Source: JBGTSJ01 sp041940305 (GTDB taxonomy: Bacteria > Planctomycetota > Planctomycetia > Planctomycetales > Planctomycetaceae). From it: 19,672 nucleotides of DNA. The notes beneath the pieces are model-generated. The model saw only the letters and a program-made list of their open reading frames with translations. It was not told where the DNA came from and made no database searches. Shown one piece after another: positions 6,974 through 14,271 of this stretch (the stretch's first letter is position 1; every line of letters begins with the position of its first letter). Position numbers and translations under genes: made by a program. The stretch spans positions 1 to 19,672 of the forward strand of contig JBGTSJ010000045.1 in assembly GCA_041940305.1 (NCBI GenBank), in the 5' to 3' direction.

Positions 6974-7987
6974 ATGTCGTTACGTCCCATGCTGTTCCGT
7001 CGGCGGGCCTTTACGCTGATCGAACTGCTGGTGGTGATCGCGATCATCGCCATCCTGATCGCCCTGCTGCTGCCGGCTGTGCAACAGGCCCGCGAAGCGG
7101 CCCGCCGTACCCAGTGCAAAAACAACCTGCACCAGTTGGGCCTCGCTCTGCATAACTACCACGACGTCTTCGGCCGGTTCCCTCTGAATGGAAATGACTG
7201 GGTTGCCATTCCGGGTACGCACACCGATCGCGGCAGCCATCTCATTCGGCTCTTGCCGTACTTGGACCAAGCCCCCCTTTATAACGGAATCAATCTGAGC
7301 ACCAACGGAGTCGTTCCCACCCAGTTAGTGGGTGGAAAGCAGGTTGCCGGAACACAGATTCCTGGCCTGCTCTGTCCATCGGATGACCGTCAGTCAACGC
7401 AGCCTACCGGCGTTCAGTGGTGGTATACCAACTACGCCATGAGCGTCGGTCCGACCCGACTTCTCTCCGCGGCAGGCTGCAACCTCTCGACGATCGTCGG
7501 AGTCGGTCCTTCGGGTGATGCAGATGGAGAGAATTGGTTCGGAGACGGTTACTCCAATCACGCAGGCGGCGGGGACGCGAACGGGATCTCCGGCATCATC
7601 GGACGTGAGATTCACTTCTCGACGACAATCGCCATGATTACGGATGGGACGTCCAATACGATCGCGATGGGTGAACTCCGCAGTTGGTGTGCAGACCATA
7701 TGGTCAACGCCAGTTGGGCTCATTCCAATGGGCCCTGGATGGGCACGACTCCGCCTATCAATTTCCCGACATGCCCAGGAGAGAACGGAGTGCCGATGAG
7801 CGGAGGCCCCCCCTGCAACCAGCGGAACTCGTGGAACACCGCGATGGGGTTCAAGTCCCGGCACGAAGGCGGAGCGCACTTCGTCCTCTGCGACGGCTCT
7901 GCCCGCTTCATCAGTGAGAACATCGATTACGACTTGTATCAGCGCCTCGGCGGACGGCACGACAACCGGACGGTCGGCGAATACTAA
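6974..7987 (+). CDS. DUF1559 protein with pilin-like N-terminal methylation motif (paralogue 1)
   Basis: The product is 337 aa. Start ATG 6974 has GGAG 8 bases upstream; a GTG at 6965 is a weaker choice. The N-terminus is RRRA|FTLIELLVVIAIIAIL followed by ALLLPAVQQAREAARR, the type IV pilin/pseudopilin signature; the residue before the cleavage site is Ala instead of the usual Gly. The body is DUF1559 (SBP_bac_10), expanded to dozens or hundreds of copies in planctomycetes and of unproven function. It has CKNNLHQLGLALHNYHD, LLPYLDQAPLYNGIN, LCPSDD, ITDGTSNTIAMGE and the C-terminal H-x-GG-x-H...DG motif (SRHEGGAHFVLCDGSARFIS). A GDADGENWFGDG loop resembles a calcium-binding DxDG loop. It heads a cassette with a lipoprotein and is paralogous to the gene at 10267. 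Confidence 0.95.
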   Translation: MSLRPMLFRRRAFTLIELLVVIAIIAILIALLLPAVQQAREAARRTQCKNNLHQLGLALHNYHDVFGRFPLNGNDWVAIPGTHTDRGSHLIRLLPYLDQAPLYNGINLSTNGVVPTQLVGGKQVAGTQIPGLLCPSDDRQSTQPTGVQWWYTNYAMSVGPTRLLSAAGCNLSTIVGVGPSGDADGENWFGDGYSNHAGGGDANGISGIIGREIHFSTTIAMITDGTSNTIAMGELRSWCADHMVNASWAHSNGPWMGTTPPINFPTCPGENGVPMSGGPPCNQRNSWNTAMGFKSRHEGGAHFVLCDGSARFISENIDYDLYQRLGGRHDNRTVGEY

Positions 7988-8028
7988 ACTCTGACCTCTG
8001 ACTTGCGTCCGCAGATTTGGCTTAGCTC

Positions 8029-8068
8029 GGAGCCGGGACATCAGCTCGCTGATCTCCTGGCTCCTTTT
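8029..8068 (+). terminator. Strong hairpin plus T4 between DUF1559 and lipoprotein genes
   Basis: GGAGCCGGGACATCAGC (8029-8045) and GCTGATCTCCTGGCTCC (8048-8064) pair at 15 of 17 positions around a nominal 2-base loop. They are followed directly by TTTTGC. The shape fits an intrinsic terminator or attenuator that would lower expression of the lipoprotein gene relative to the DUF1559 gene. It starts 42 bases after the DUF1559 stop. Confidence 0.65.
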
Positions 8069-8122
8069 GCTTCCCGCTGTCGCTTCCGAAACACCTTTCA
8101 CCCTCACTGATTGAGACTTACC

Positions 8123-8602
8123 ATGCAATCCCGCTCACTGCTTGTCGGTATCGTCGTCCTGAGTTTGCCGCTGATGATGGGCTGCGGCGGTGGCGAAGAG
8201 AAGGAGGCCCCGCCGACGGTGCCCGTCTCGGGAGTCGTGACTTACAACGGAGCGCCCGTCGAAGGTGCGACCGTCGGTTTCCAGCCAATCGGCATGGACC
8301 AGAAGCCGGCGACGGGAACCACCGGCGCCGATGGCCGTTTCGAACTGACCACTTACATCAGTGGGATCGATTACGCGCCGGGGGCCATGCCGGGCGATTA
8401 CCAGGTCACGATCTCGAAAACCGAATCGTCCGTGAGCGGTGAATCGGTCGAGGACCAGATGCGCCAGCAGATGACCGGCGGCGCGCCCGCAGGGCCGAAG
8501 CATCTGTTGCCGGAGAAGTACGCATCGCCCGAGACGACGGACCTCACAGCCAATGTCGGAGCCGACGGCGCTGAGGGCCTGGAGTTCACGCTGACCGACT
8601 GA
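8123..8602 (+). CDS. Small lipoprotein with carboxypeptidase-regulatory-like domain (paralogue 1)
   Basis: The product is 159 aa, starting at ATG 8123 (a TTG at 8111 is less likely). The N-terminus MQSRSLLVGIVVLSLPLMMGC ends in a lipobox (LMMG|C), so it should be lipidated and anchored in a membrane. The mature part opens with a Gly/Glu-rich linker, then VPVSGVVTYNGAPVEGATVGF and GTTGADGRFELTTY with a PGDYQVTISK strand, a single Ig-like regulatory domain of the transthyretin type. The tail LPEKYASPETTDLTANV is shared with the second cassette's lipoprotein. Such lipoproteins commonly follow DUF1559 genes in planctomycetes; their role is unknown, with surface binding or assembly as guesses. Confidence 0.9.
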   Translation: MQSRSLLVGIVVLSLPLMMGCGGGEEKEAPPTVPVSGVVTYNGAPVEGATVGFQPIGMDQKPATGTTGADGRFELTTYISGIDYAPGAMPGDYQVTISKTESSVSGESVEDQMRQQMTGGAPAGPKHLLPEKYASPETTDLTANVGADGAEGLEFTLTD

Positions 8603-8624
8603 GCCGCATCCGCTGAGCGCATCA

Positions 8625-8661
8625 CCGGCCTGCAGCGAAAGCCGAAACGCTGCAGTGCCGG
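8625..8661. terminator. Bidirectional hairpin between convergent genes
   Basis: CCGGC-CTGCAGCG (8625-8637) and CGCTGCAG-T-GCCGG (8648-8661) form a 13-bp stem with one bulged T and a 10-base loop. It lies between the stop of the lipoprotein gene (8602) and the stop of the minus-strand TPR gene (8688), where a shared terminator is expected. There is no long T-run on either side, so efficiency is uncertain. Confidence 0.55.
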
Positions 8662-8687
8662 GTGACCCGCAGGCCTCCTCGAGTCGG

Positions 8688-10070
8688 TCAAGGCATCGGT
8701 CGACCATCCGCGTTGTCGGCGGCGAGCTGCGCGTGGCGATCGGCCAGCGGCTGGAATTCCGGGTTCCGGCGCGCCAGTCGCCCGTAATGCTCTGCCAGGG
8801 CCCGGTGCGTTGACGCATGGTCGGGAGCCAGGTCGAGGACGCTCAGATACATCAGCACGGCATCGTCTCGTGATCCGTAGGCGTATTCGAGATCGGCGAT
8901 CCGGAACCGCAGTTCCGGGTCGTCGGGCCGCGTCGCCAACTCATCACGCAGGTTTTGGACTTCACTGAGACCGGCCCGCGCCGCTTCGATGTGCTCCAGG
9001 TGGCCGGCCGCCTCATCTGCGTGTCCCGCCTGCTGCAGCGCCTGCACGAGGAGGTAGCGGGTTGCCAGAGACTGGGGATCGCTCGCGAGCGACGCCTCCA
9101 GCCGTGTGATGGCTTCCTCCAGTTGCCCGTCGTGCAACGCAAGCTCTCCCAGCCCGTGCAGCGCGGCGGCATCGTCAGGCCGTTCCGCCAGGACCTGTCG
9201 ATACAACTCAGCCGCCTGATCCGACTCGCCGAGCGACTGCAGCGCTTTGGCGGCACCCAGCTTCGCCAACACGGCCGACTTCGGGTCGCTCATGCCTCGC
9301 TCGAACTGCGGCAGTGCCTCCTCCGGCTTCAACTGGATCAGCAGGACGTCGCCGAGATCCACGGCCGCCTCGCTCGCGTGCGAGTCGAGTTCCAGCACCC
9401 TCCGGAAATCCTGTTCCGCGTCGGCGAATCGTGACTGCTTGCGGGCGATCTTTCCCCGCAGGTAGACGGGCCAGGGATCGTCCGGATAGTCCGCGATCCA
9501 GGACTCCAGAATCGCCAGCGCCTTCTGGTCCTGGCCGATGCGCATGTAACCTGAGACGTATGCATCGCAGATTTCGGGCAGGTCATCGCTGGCCGTGAGC
9601 AACAGTTCCTGCAGATGCGGTCCGGCCTGCTGCATCTGGCCGGCCTGAGCATAGGCCAGCCATTCTTCGCGCTGCACGTCGTCGCGGGCCGCTCCGCGCC
9701 GCAGCGCCTCCTCCAGCCACTCTGCAACCGCGTCCAGCTCCCCCTGTTTCCGGTGTACGCGGGCGCGCAGCAGAGCCGTCTCCGGCTCACCGCCCCCCAG
9801 CCGTTCCGTCCAGACGACCCAGCGAAGGGCAGCTTCAGGTTCGCGTTGACGGATCAATTCCCGTGCGCGGGGCAGCAGCAATCGAGGCAGCCACCGATCG
9901 CGCTGCCACAGCAGTCCTCCTAGAATCAGCAAGCCGCACAGAACGCGAAACAGCCGCTTGCGGAAGCGCCGACTGTTGTCCGCAGAACTGCTGGGAACTG
10001 GGGATGAAGCGACGGACGGCTTGTCACTGCTTTGGTGCGTTCGTGGCATGCCGACAGCATACGACATCAC
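8688..10070 (-). CDS. Membrane-anchored TPR protein (cassette 1, inverted)
   Basis: The product is up to 460 aa. Start choice is uncertain: GTG 10070 and ATG 10067 have AGGA about 10 to 13 bases upstream, while ATG 10049 (MPRTHQSSD) gives 453 aa but lacks a site. After a Ser-rich tail and basic FRKRLFR comes one membrane helix (VLCGLLILGGLLW, about residues 44-56), so the rest should lie outside the cytoplasm. The remainder is tandem tetratricopeptide repeats with the canonical A/L/Y/P pattern, e.g. SRFADAEQDFRRVLELD, GESDQAAELYRQVLAERP, GQLEEAITRLEASLASDP and SRDDAVLMYLSVLDLAP. TPRs bind peptides or partner proteins. It resembles the TPR gene at 11919 in its C-terminal half (ELATRPDDPELRFRIADLE versus ELAVTQPDDPAIRDELADIC). 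It is convergent with the lipoprotein and divergent from the second DUF1559 gene. Confidence 0.88.
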   Translation of the reverse strand: MMSYAVGMPRTHQSSDKPSVASSPVPSSSADNSRRFRKRLFRVLCGLLILGGLLWQRDRWLPRLLLPRARELIRQREPEAALRWVVWTERLGGGEPETALLRARVHRKQGELDAVAEWLEEALRRGAARDDVQREEWLAYAQAGQMQQAGPHLQELLLTASDDLPEICDAYVSGYMRIGQDQKALAILESWIADYPDDPWPVYLRGKIARKQSRFADAEQDFRRVLELDSHASEAAVDLGDVLLIQLKPEEALPQFERGMSDPKSAVLAKLGAAKALQSLGESDQAAELYRQVLAERPDDAAALHGLGELALHDGQLEEAITRLEASLASDPQSLATRYLLVQALQQAGHADEAAGHLEHIEAARAGLSEVQNLRDELATRPDDPELRFRIADLEYAYGSRDDAVLMYLSVLDLAPDHASTHRALAEHYGRLARRNPEFQPLADRHAQLAADNADGRPMP

Positions 10071-10143
10071 GCAAGTCGTTTCCTGCAGTCAGCTGGCTTG
10101 CAACCTTGAGTACTCGCGCCAGTCTCAACGCAAAGTAGTTTAC

Positions 10144-10161
10144 TTGACTTAAATCGGTCAA
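10144..10161. promoter_or_regulatory. Possible operator TTGAC-N8-GTCAA in divergent promoter region
   Basis: The 196-base gap between the divergent TPR gene (minus) and DUF1559 gene (plus) is clearly more AT-rich than the genes. It contains TTGAC (10144-10148) and GTCAA (10157-10161), a symmetric pair eight bases apart. TTGACT could also be a -35 hexamer for the plus strand. Both readings are tentative. Confidence 0.25.
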
Positions 10162-10266
10162 AATGCGACAGTTAGGTTCGCTTGGGGAATTCTGCCCCGA
10201 AGTTTTCTCTCAGTTCGTGCTGTCGGTTCGTGGATCTTCCTCATCTCTTCATCATGGGAGCCGTGT

Positions 10267-11277
10267 ATGTCGACTCAACGAAGTCTGGTTGCGCGGAGAG
10301 CGTTTACACTGATCGAGTTGCTCGTCGTGATCGCAATCATCGCCATTCTGATCGCGCTCTTGCTGCCTGCAGTGCAGCAGGCCCGAGAGGCGGCACGTCG
10401 GACCACATGCAAAAACCACCTCAAGCAGTTGGGGCTGGCGATGCACAATTACCATGACACCTTCCGGATCTTTGCGGCCAACCAGCTGCAATGGGGTGAA
10501 CCCGCATGGGACCGCGGAAGCGTCCTGGTGCACCTCTTGCCGTATGTCGACCAGTCGCCGCTGTACAACGGTATCAACTTCTCCTCGAAGACAGCGCACT
10601 GTCGTGACCAGGTCGTGGGTGGCAAACGGGTGGCTGAGCATCAGGTACCCGTCTACCTCTGCCCGTCGGACGAGCAGAACAAGAATCCCGGAGTCCCCAC
10701 ATTCTGGTTGACAAGCTACGCGCCGAATATTGGAACGGCTCACCAAGAGTCGAACAGCGGATGCAATATGGCCACGATCGTCGGGCCCGGTGACTCAGAC
10801 ATGGATGGTGAGGACTGGTTCGGGAACGGTGGGACGCCATTGGGTATACCTCGGACTGACACTCCAAACCCATATGCGTGCTCGGGAGTTGTCGCCCGTT
10901 CGCCGTGGTCGGCACGCATTGCCGATATCCCCGACGGTACCTCGCAGATGATCATGTTCGGCGAAATACGAGGAGCATGCTCCGACCACCAGCGGGCCAA
11001 CGATTGGGCTCACTCGAACGGGTTGTGGTTTGCCGTCACAGCTCCAATTAACTTCAATACCTGCCCTGGCGAAGGCGGGAATCCTGCCGGAGGGGGCACT
11101 GGATGTAAAGCTCTGGATAGTTGGAATACGTCGATGGGCTTCAAGTCGCGGCATGAGGGTGGTGCCCATTTTGCCCTCGCCGATGGTTCAGTTCGCTTCA
11201 TCAGCGAGAACCTTGACTACATCACCTACCAGAAGCTCGGCGACCGTCGAGACGGGAATCCTGTCGGCGAGTTCTAG
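10267..11277 (+). CDS. DUF1559 protein with pilin-like N-terminal methylation motif (paralogue 2)
   Basis: The product is 336 aa. ATG 10267 has GGGAG six bases upstream. The N-terminus ARRA|FTLIELLVVIAIIAIL is nearly identical to paralogue 1, again with Ala before the presumed prepilin-peptidase cleavage site. The body follows the same order of motifs: CKNHLKQLGLAMHNYHD, LLPYVDQSPLYNGIN, LCPSDE, IPDGTSQMIMFGE and SRHEGGAHFALADGSVRFIS. A GDSDMDGEDWFGNG loop is a full DxDxDG calcium-type loop. An NxCPGE..G segment with cysteines matches one in paralogue 1 (FPTCPGENG / FNTCPGEGG). It heads the second cassette, followed by a lipoprotein and a TPR gene. Function of DUF1559 is unproven; an exported, pseudopilin-processed surface protein is the usual inference. 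Confidence 0.95.
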   Translation: MSTQRSLVARRAFTLIELLVVIAIIAILIALLLPAVQQAREAARRTTCKNHLKQLGLAMHNYHDTFRIFAANQLQWGEPAWDRGSVLVHLLPYVDQSPLYNGINFSSKTAHCRDQVVGGKRVAEHQVPVYLCPSDEQNKNPGVPTFWLTSYAPNIGTAHQESNSGCNMATIVGPGDSDMDGEDWFGNGGTPLGIPRTDTPNPYACSGVVARSPWSARIADIPDGTSQMIMFGEIRGACSDHQRANDWAHSNGLWFAVTAPINFNTCPGEGGNPAGGGTGCKALDSWNTSMGFKSRHEGGAHFALADGSVRFISENLDYITYQKLGDRRDGNPVGEF

Positions 11278-11326
11278 CACGCTGTCGGGATGATTTTCCG
11301 CTGCGAGATCCAGGAAATCGGACTCT

Positions 11327-11358
11327 GGCCCGGTATCCGTTCAGACGGACGCCGGGCC
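11327..11358 (+). terminator. Hairpin between second DUF1559 and lipoprotein genes
   Basis: GGCCCGGTATCCGT (11327-11340) and ACGGACGCCGGGCC (11345-11358) pair at 12 of 14 positions around a 4-base loop TCAG. It starts 49 bases after the DUF1559 stop, the same relative place as the hairpin of cassette 1 but with unrelated sequence. There is no T-run, so it may act as an RNA-stabilising or attenuating structure and not as a classic terminator. Confidence 0.5.
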
Positions 11359-11395
11359 GGATGACATTGGTCCCAACCACAGGCAGGCAGCTTTC

Positions 11396-11854
11396 ATGCG
11401 ATTCCGTACTTCTGCGGGTCTGGCATTCATTCTCTGCTTCTCGGGCTGCGGTGGCGAGAAAAAGGAAATCCCAGAGACCGCTCCGGTCTCGGGAACTGTT
11501 ACCTACAACGGGAGCCCCGTAACGGGAGCTACCGTGTCTCTGCTGTCCACGTCCGATGGAAAGCCGGCCACCGGTGTCTCAGACTCATCGGGAGCGTTCA
11601 CTGTGACCACATTCGTCAGCGGCGCCGATGAAGCGCCCGGTGCGGTCCCCGGAGAATACAAGGTCACAGTGACCAAGTTCCCGAGCGCCAACATGACGCC
11701 CGAGCAGATGGCTGAGCGGATGCAGAGTGGCGGCAAAATGGAGCCTCCCAAGAACGAACTGCCAGAGAAGTACGCCAGCACGGAAACAACCGACATTACG
11801 GCATCAGTCGGCGCTGATGGGCTGACCGACTTCAAGATTGAACTTGTTGACTGA
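11396..11854 (+). CDS. Small lipoprotein with carboxypeptidase-regulatory-like domain (paralogue 2)
   Basis: The product is 152 aa. The signal MRFRTSAGLAFILCFSGC ends in a lipobox (CFSG|C), indicating a lipid anchor. The mature chain GGEKKEIPETAPVSGTVTYN is followed by GSPVTGATVSLLS, SDSSGAFTVTTFVSG and VPGEYKVTVTK, the strands of one transthyretin-like regulatory domain. The motif LPEKYASTETTDITASVGADG is shared with the lipoprotein at 8123, and both carry a Met/Gln-rich helix (MTPEQMAERMQ here, VEDQMRQQM there) between the domain and that tail. It is a clear paralogue placed in the same order after a DUF1559 gene, 118 bases downstream. Function unknown. Confidence 0.9.
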   Translation: MRFRTSAGLAFILCFSGCGGEKKEIPETAPVSGTVTYNGSPVTGATVSLLSTSDGKPATGVSDSSGAFTVTTFVSGADEAPGAVPGEYKVTVTKFPSANMTPEQMAERMQSGGKMEPPKNELPEKYASTETTDITASVGADGLTDFKIELVD

Positions 11855-11918
11855 CGCAAGTCCGGTCGTATCCGCCGCTGGCTCGACCTGTTTGCTGTAC
11901 AACCACTGAAGGAATCGC

Positions 11919-13109
11919 GTGTCGCGGCGTCGAAAGCAGGCCGGAATGTGGCTGCTCCTCGCAACGACGGCCTTGATCGCATGCGGTCTGCTGTTCACGA
12001 CGAGGCGTTCAGAGTCGCCGTCGACCGCCTATGTCAACGGCATGCGCGCCGTTGAAGAGAACCGGCTCGACGATGCCCGTTCCGCTCTCAAAGATCTGGA
12101 ACGGCACTCGCCCTCTGCTTCGGCAACCAGCGTCCTCCAGGCCGCCATTCTGCTCAGGATGAATCGACCCGCGGAGGCGTTACAGGCCGTCGACGCAGTT
12201 GACGCGCAGGGATCCTTCCACACTCCGGTCTTGCTCATCCGTGGACAGGCACTCTATCACCTCGGCCATCTGGCCGAGGCCGAGGCGGCGTTCAGGCAGA
12301 TTGCCGATCAACAGCCGCAGAATGCCGATGCCCACCGCTGGCTCGGAGCGATCTACTACGACCTGGGCGCCATGCGGGCTGCGATCGACGAACTCAATGT
12401 CGTCGCGCGGCTGGAGCCCGACGACTATCGGCCCTTCCGTCTGAGCGCATTGATCCAAAAGGATTTCGAGCAGTTTGTCGAGGCCGCGGCTGCCTACAGG
12501 GGAGCGCTGGACCGCAACCCGCCTGACGACGTTCGCGCCGAAATCGCGCTGGAGCTTGGCGAGGTCTACTCGCGATTGTTCGAACACGACCGCGCACTGG
12601 AAGTCCTGGCCGATGCCCCTCCCACGGCCGAGGCTTTCGCGCTCCGTGCGGAATGTCTGTGGAGCGTCGGTCGGTTGGACGAGGCGAGAGAGGCCTTGGC
12701 GCAAGGCCGTCGCATTGACCCGGAGCATCGCGATCTCGACGTCGTCGAGGCCCAGCTCAAGATTGATGATGGACAGCCGGAGGCGGCCATCGCGTTGCTG
12801 GAACCGGTCCTGCGTCGTGATCCCCACGACTTCCGCGCGCGCTATCAGATCGCGCAGGCCTGGCGGCAGGCCGGAGACGAGGAGCGACATAAAGACGCGA
12901 TGCAACTCATGACCGACAGCCGGCAGCTCTACTACCGCCTGACGGAGCTTAATGAACTGGCGGTCACTCAGCCTGACGACCCGGCGATTCGCGATGAGCT
13001 GGCCGACATCTGTCGCAAGCTTAACAAGCCGGAGCTCGCGGAGATGTGGGAGCGCGCTGCCGAAGCGCTGCGCTCGCAGCAGGATCCGTCAAACGCACCC
13101 GGCGCATGA
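11919..13109 (+). CDS. Membrane-anchored TPR protein (cassette 2)
   Basis: The product is 396 aa. It starts with GTG at 11919, supported by AAGGA five bases upstream; no ATG is as well placed. After MSRRRKQAG there is a membrane helix (MWLLLATTALIACGLLF, about residues 10-26), then tandem TPR-like helices: AVEENRLDDARSALKDLERH, GHLAEAEAAFRQIADQQP, GAMRAAIDELNVVARLEP, GRLDEAREALAQGRRIDP and GQPEAAIALLEPVLRRDP. The C-terminal part (ARYQIAQAWRQAGDEERH... NELAVTQPDDPAIRDELADIC) aligns by eye with the TPR protein of cassette 1. It sits 64 bases after the lipoprotein stop and probably shares its transcript. It likely scaffolds or binds partners at the membrane; the partner could be the pilin-like or lipoprotein product, by context only. 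Confidence 0.9.
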   Translation: MSRRRKQAGMWLLLATTALIACGLLFTTRRSESPSTAYVNGMRAVEENRLDDARSALKDLERHSPSASATSVLQAAILLRMNRPAEALQAVDAVDAQGSFHTPVLLIRGQALYHLGHLAEAEAAFRQIADQQPQNADAHRWLGAIYYDLGAMRAAIDELNVVARLEPDDYRPFRLSALIQKDFEQFVEAAAAYRGALDRNPPDDVRAEIALELGEVYSRLFEHDRALEVLADAPPTAEAFALRAECLWSVGRLDEAREALAQGRRIDPEHRDLDVVEAQLKIDDGQPEAAIALLEPVLRRDPHDFRARYQIAQAWRQAGDEERHKDAMQLMTDSRQLYYRLTELNELAVTQPDDPAIRDELADICRKLNKPELAEMWERAAEALRSQQDPSNAPGA

Positions 13110-13142
13110 CGTTGACTGCCGTTCTCGCAGCGGGCGGGAGGT

Positions 13143-13964
13143 TTACGCCTCCGTCCGCAACTGCACCTGCAGCGCGCCCAGCATCTTGGTGATCGATTTC
13201 TCCTTGCCGCTGATCCACAGCACGTTGTCGAGCACGATCGAACGTCGTTCGTTGCTCGGATGAAGGATGAGACGGCCGGCGCCGAGCAGCAGGTACTCGA
13301 AGATGTCGTTGATCTCCTTGTCGATCCGCAGGTGCGGCGCGGAGAATCGTTCCAGGTCGCTCAGGAACCCGTGGTGGTGCAGGAGTTCGTTCGGGCGCAC
13401 TTCCCAGTAGTCGAACCGCGTGTTGATCCACACGCCGATGTAGATGACGCCCAGCACGGTCACGAAGAACCAGTAGAACGTGGCATTGGCGATGGGCTGG
13501 ATGTGAGCGAAAAAGTCCCCGACCGCCGGCAGAACGTCCGGGAACTTGACGCCGATCAGCCAGATTCCCAGCGCAATCGCTACAACGCAGAAGAAGATGA
13601 TCAGCGAGGTCGCCCGCGGGAAATCGAACGAGAGCACGACCAGGTTGATCGACAGCACCACGAGGAACAGCCAGCCGACGATCGCCTGCCCCGGAATGCC
13701 GGCCTCCTTCGCAGGAACTCTGCGAAACGCGGGACCTTCCTCACCTTCGACTTCGACCTGCTCCAGCACCGGGACGCCGTCTTCCACCGGGACCACCGGC
13801 TCGCCCGCGAACAGCATGTACGTCCCCGCCACCAGCGCCGCCACAAACGACGGCCAGAGGAACACGATCTTGGGGAAGGAGATCAGGATGATGCTCTCCG
13901 GCTGCTCGTCGGCCGGGGCCACCTTCTTTTCAACTTTGTCCGCCGGGACGTCCGCTGTCGACAT
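13143..13964 (-). CDS. Four-helix membrane protein with C-terminal bacterial PH-like domain
   Basis: The product is 273 aa from ATG 13964, preceded by AGGGCAGGG about five bases upstream; an upstream extension to 14018 has no such site. Four probable membrane helices lie at about 31-52, 95-115, 119-139 and 160-180, with an acidic loop (55-80) between the first two. The last ~90 residues (FDYWEVRPNELLHHHGFLS, ERFSAPHLRIDKEINDIFEY, GRLILHPSNERRSIVLDNV) resemble the bPH2/DUF304 (YdbS-like) fold of membrane-associated proteins with unknown roles. It is the most downstream of the minus-strand block but is separated from apgM by a 307-base gap with a palindromic element, so it is probably its own unit. 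Its 3' end faces the TPR gene 33 bases away. Function unknown. Confidence 0.8.
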   Translation of the reverse strand: MSTADVPADKVEKKVAPADEQPESIILISFPKIVFLWPSFVAALVAGTYMLFAGEPVVPVEDGVPVLEQVEVEGEEGPAFRRVPAKEAGIPGQAIVGWLFLVVLSINLVVLSFDFPRATSLIIFFCVVAIALGIWLIGVKFPDVLPAVGDFFAHIQPIANATFYWFFVTVLGVIYIGVWINTRFDYWEVRPNELLHHHGFLSDLERFSAPHLRIDKEINDIFEYLLLGAGRLILHPSNERRSIVLDNVLWISGKEKSITKMLGALQVQLRTEA

Positions 13965-14081
13965 TCGCCCTGCCCTTCCTGATTGATGGCTGAAAGTGAC
14001 TGACGGTGCTAACGGCAATCCGCCGCGGCCGGATCATACGAAATCCAAAGCCGCCGCGTCAGGCGCATCAGACTGCAATGA

Positions 14082-14255
14082 GTAAACAGGAGGGAACAGA
14101 GTGAACGGAGAGGAGATCGGCCCTTTCGCCGTTTTTGCGCCTTCCGCGGATCCTGTCTTTCCTCGTCTGCTTGAAGAACCGCGAAAGTTGCGAAAGGAGC
14201 GAATCGAATGGCGCCTGCCGCCATTTCTCCGTTAACGCTGTTCCCTCCTGTTCAT
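14082..14255. repeat. 174-bp palindromic (MITE-like) intergenic element
   Basis: Bases 14082-14111 and 14226-14255 are 30-base inverted arms that match at 26 positions (core AACAGGAGGGAACAG). Nested inside are CCTTTCGC (14122-14129) and GCGAAAGG (14180-14187), exact reverse complements, so the whole element can fold into a long interrupted hairpin. It contains no open frame of note. It fills most of the 307-base gap (13965-14271) between apgM and the bPH-like gene; the rest of the gap shows nothing clear. It may be a dispersed repeat or non-autonomous mobile element. Confidence 0.7.
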
Positions 14256-14271
14256 TTCTTCCGTTCGAGTC

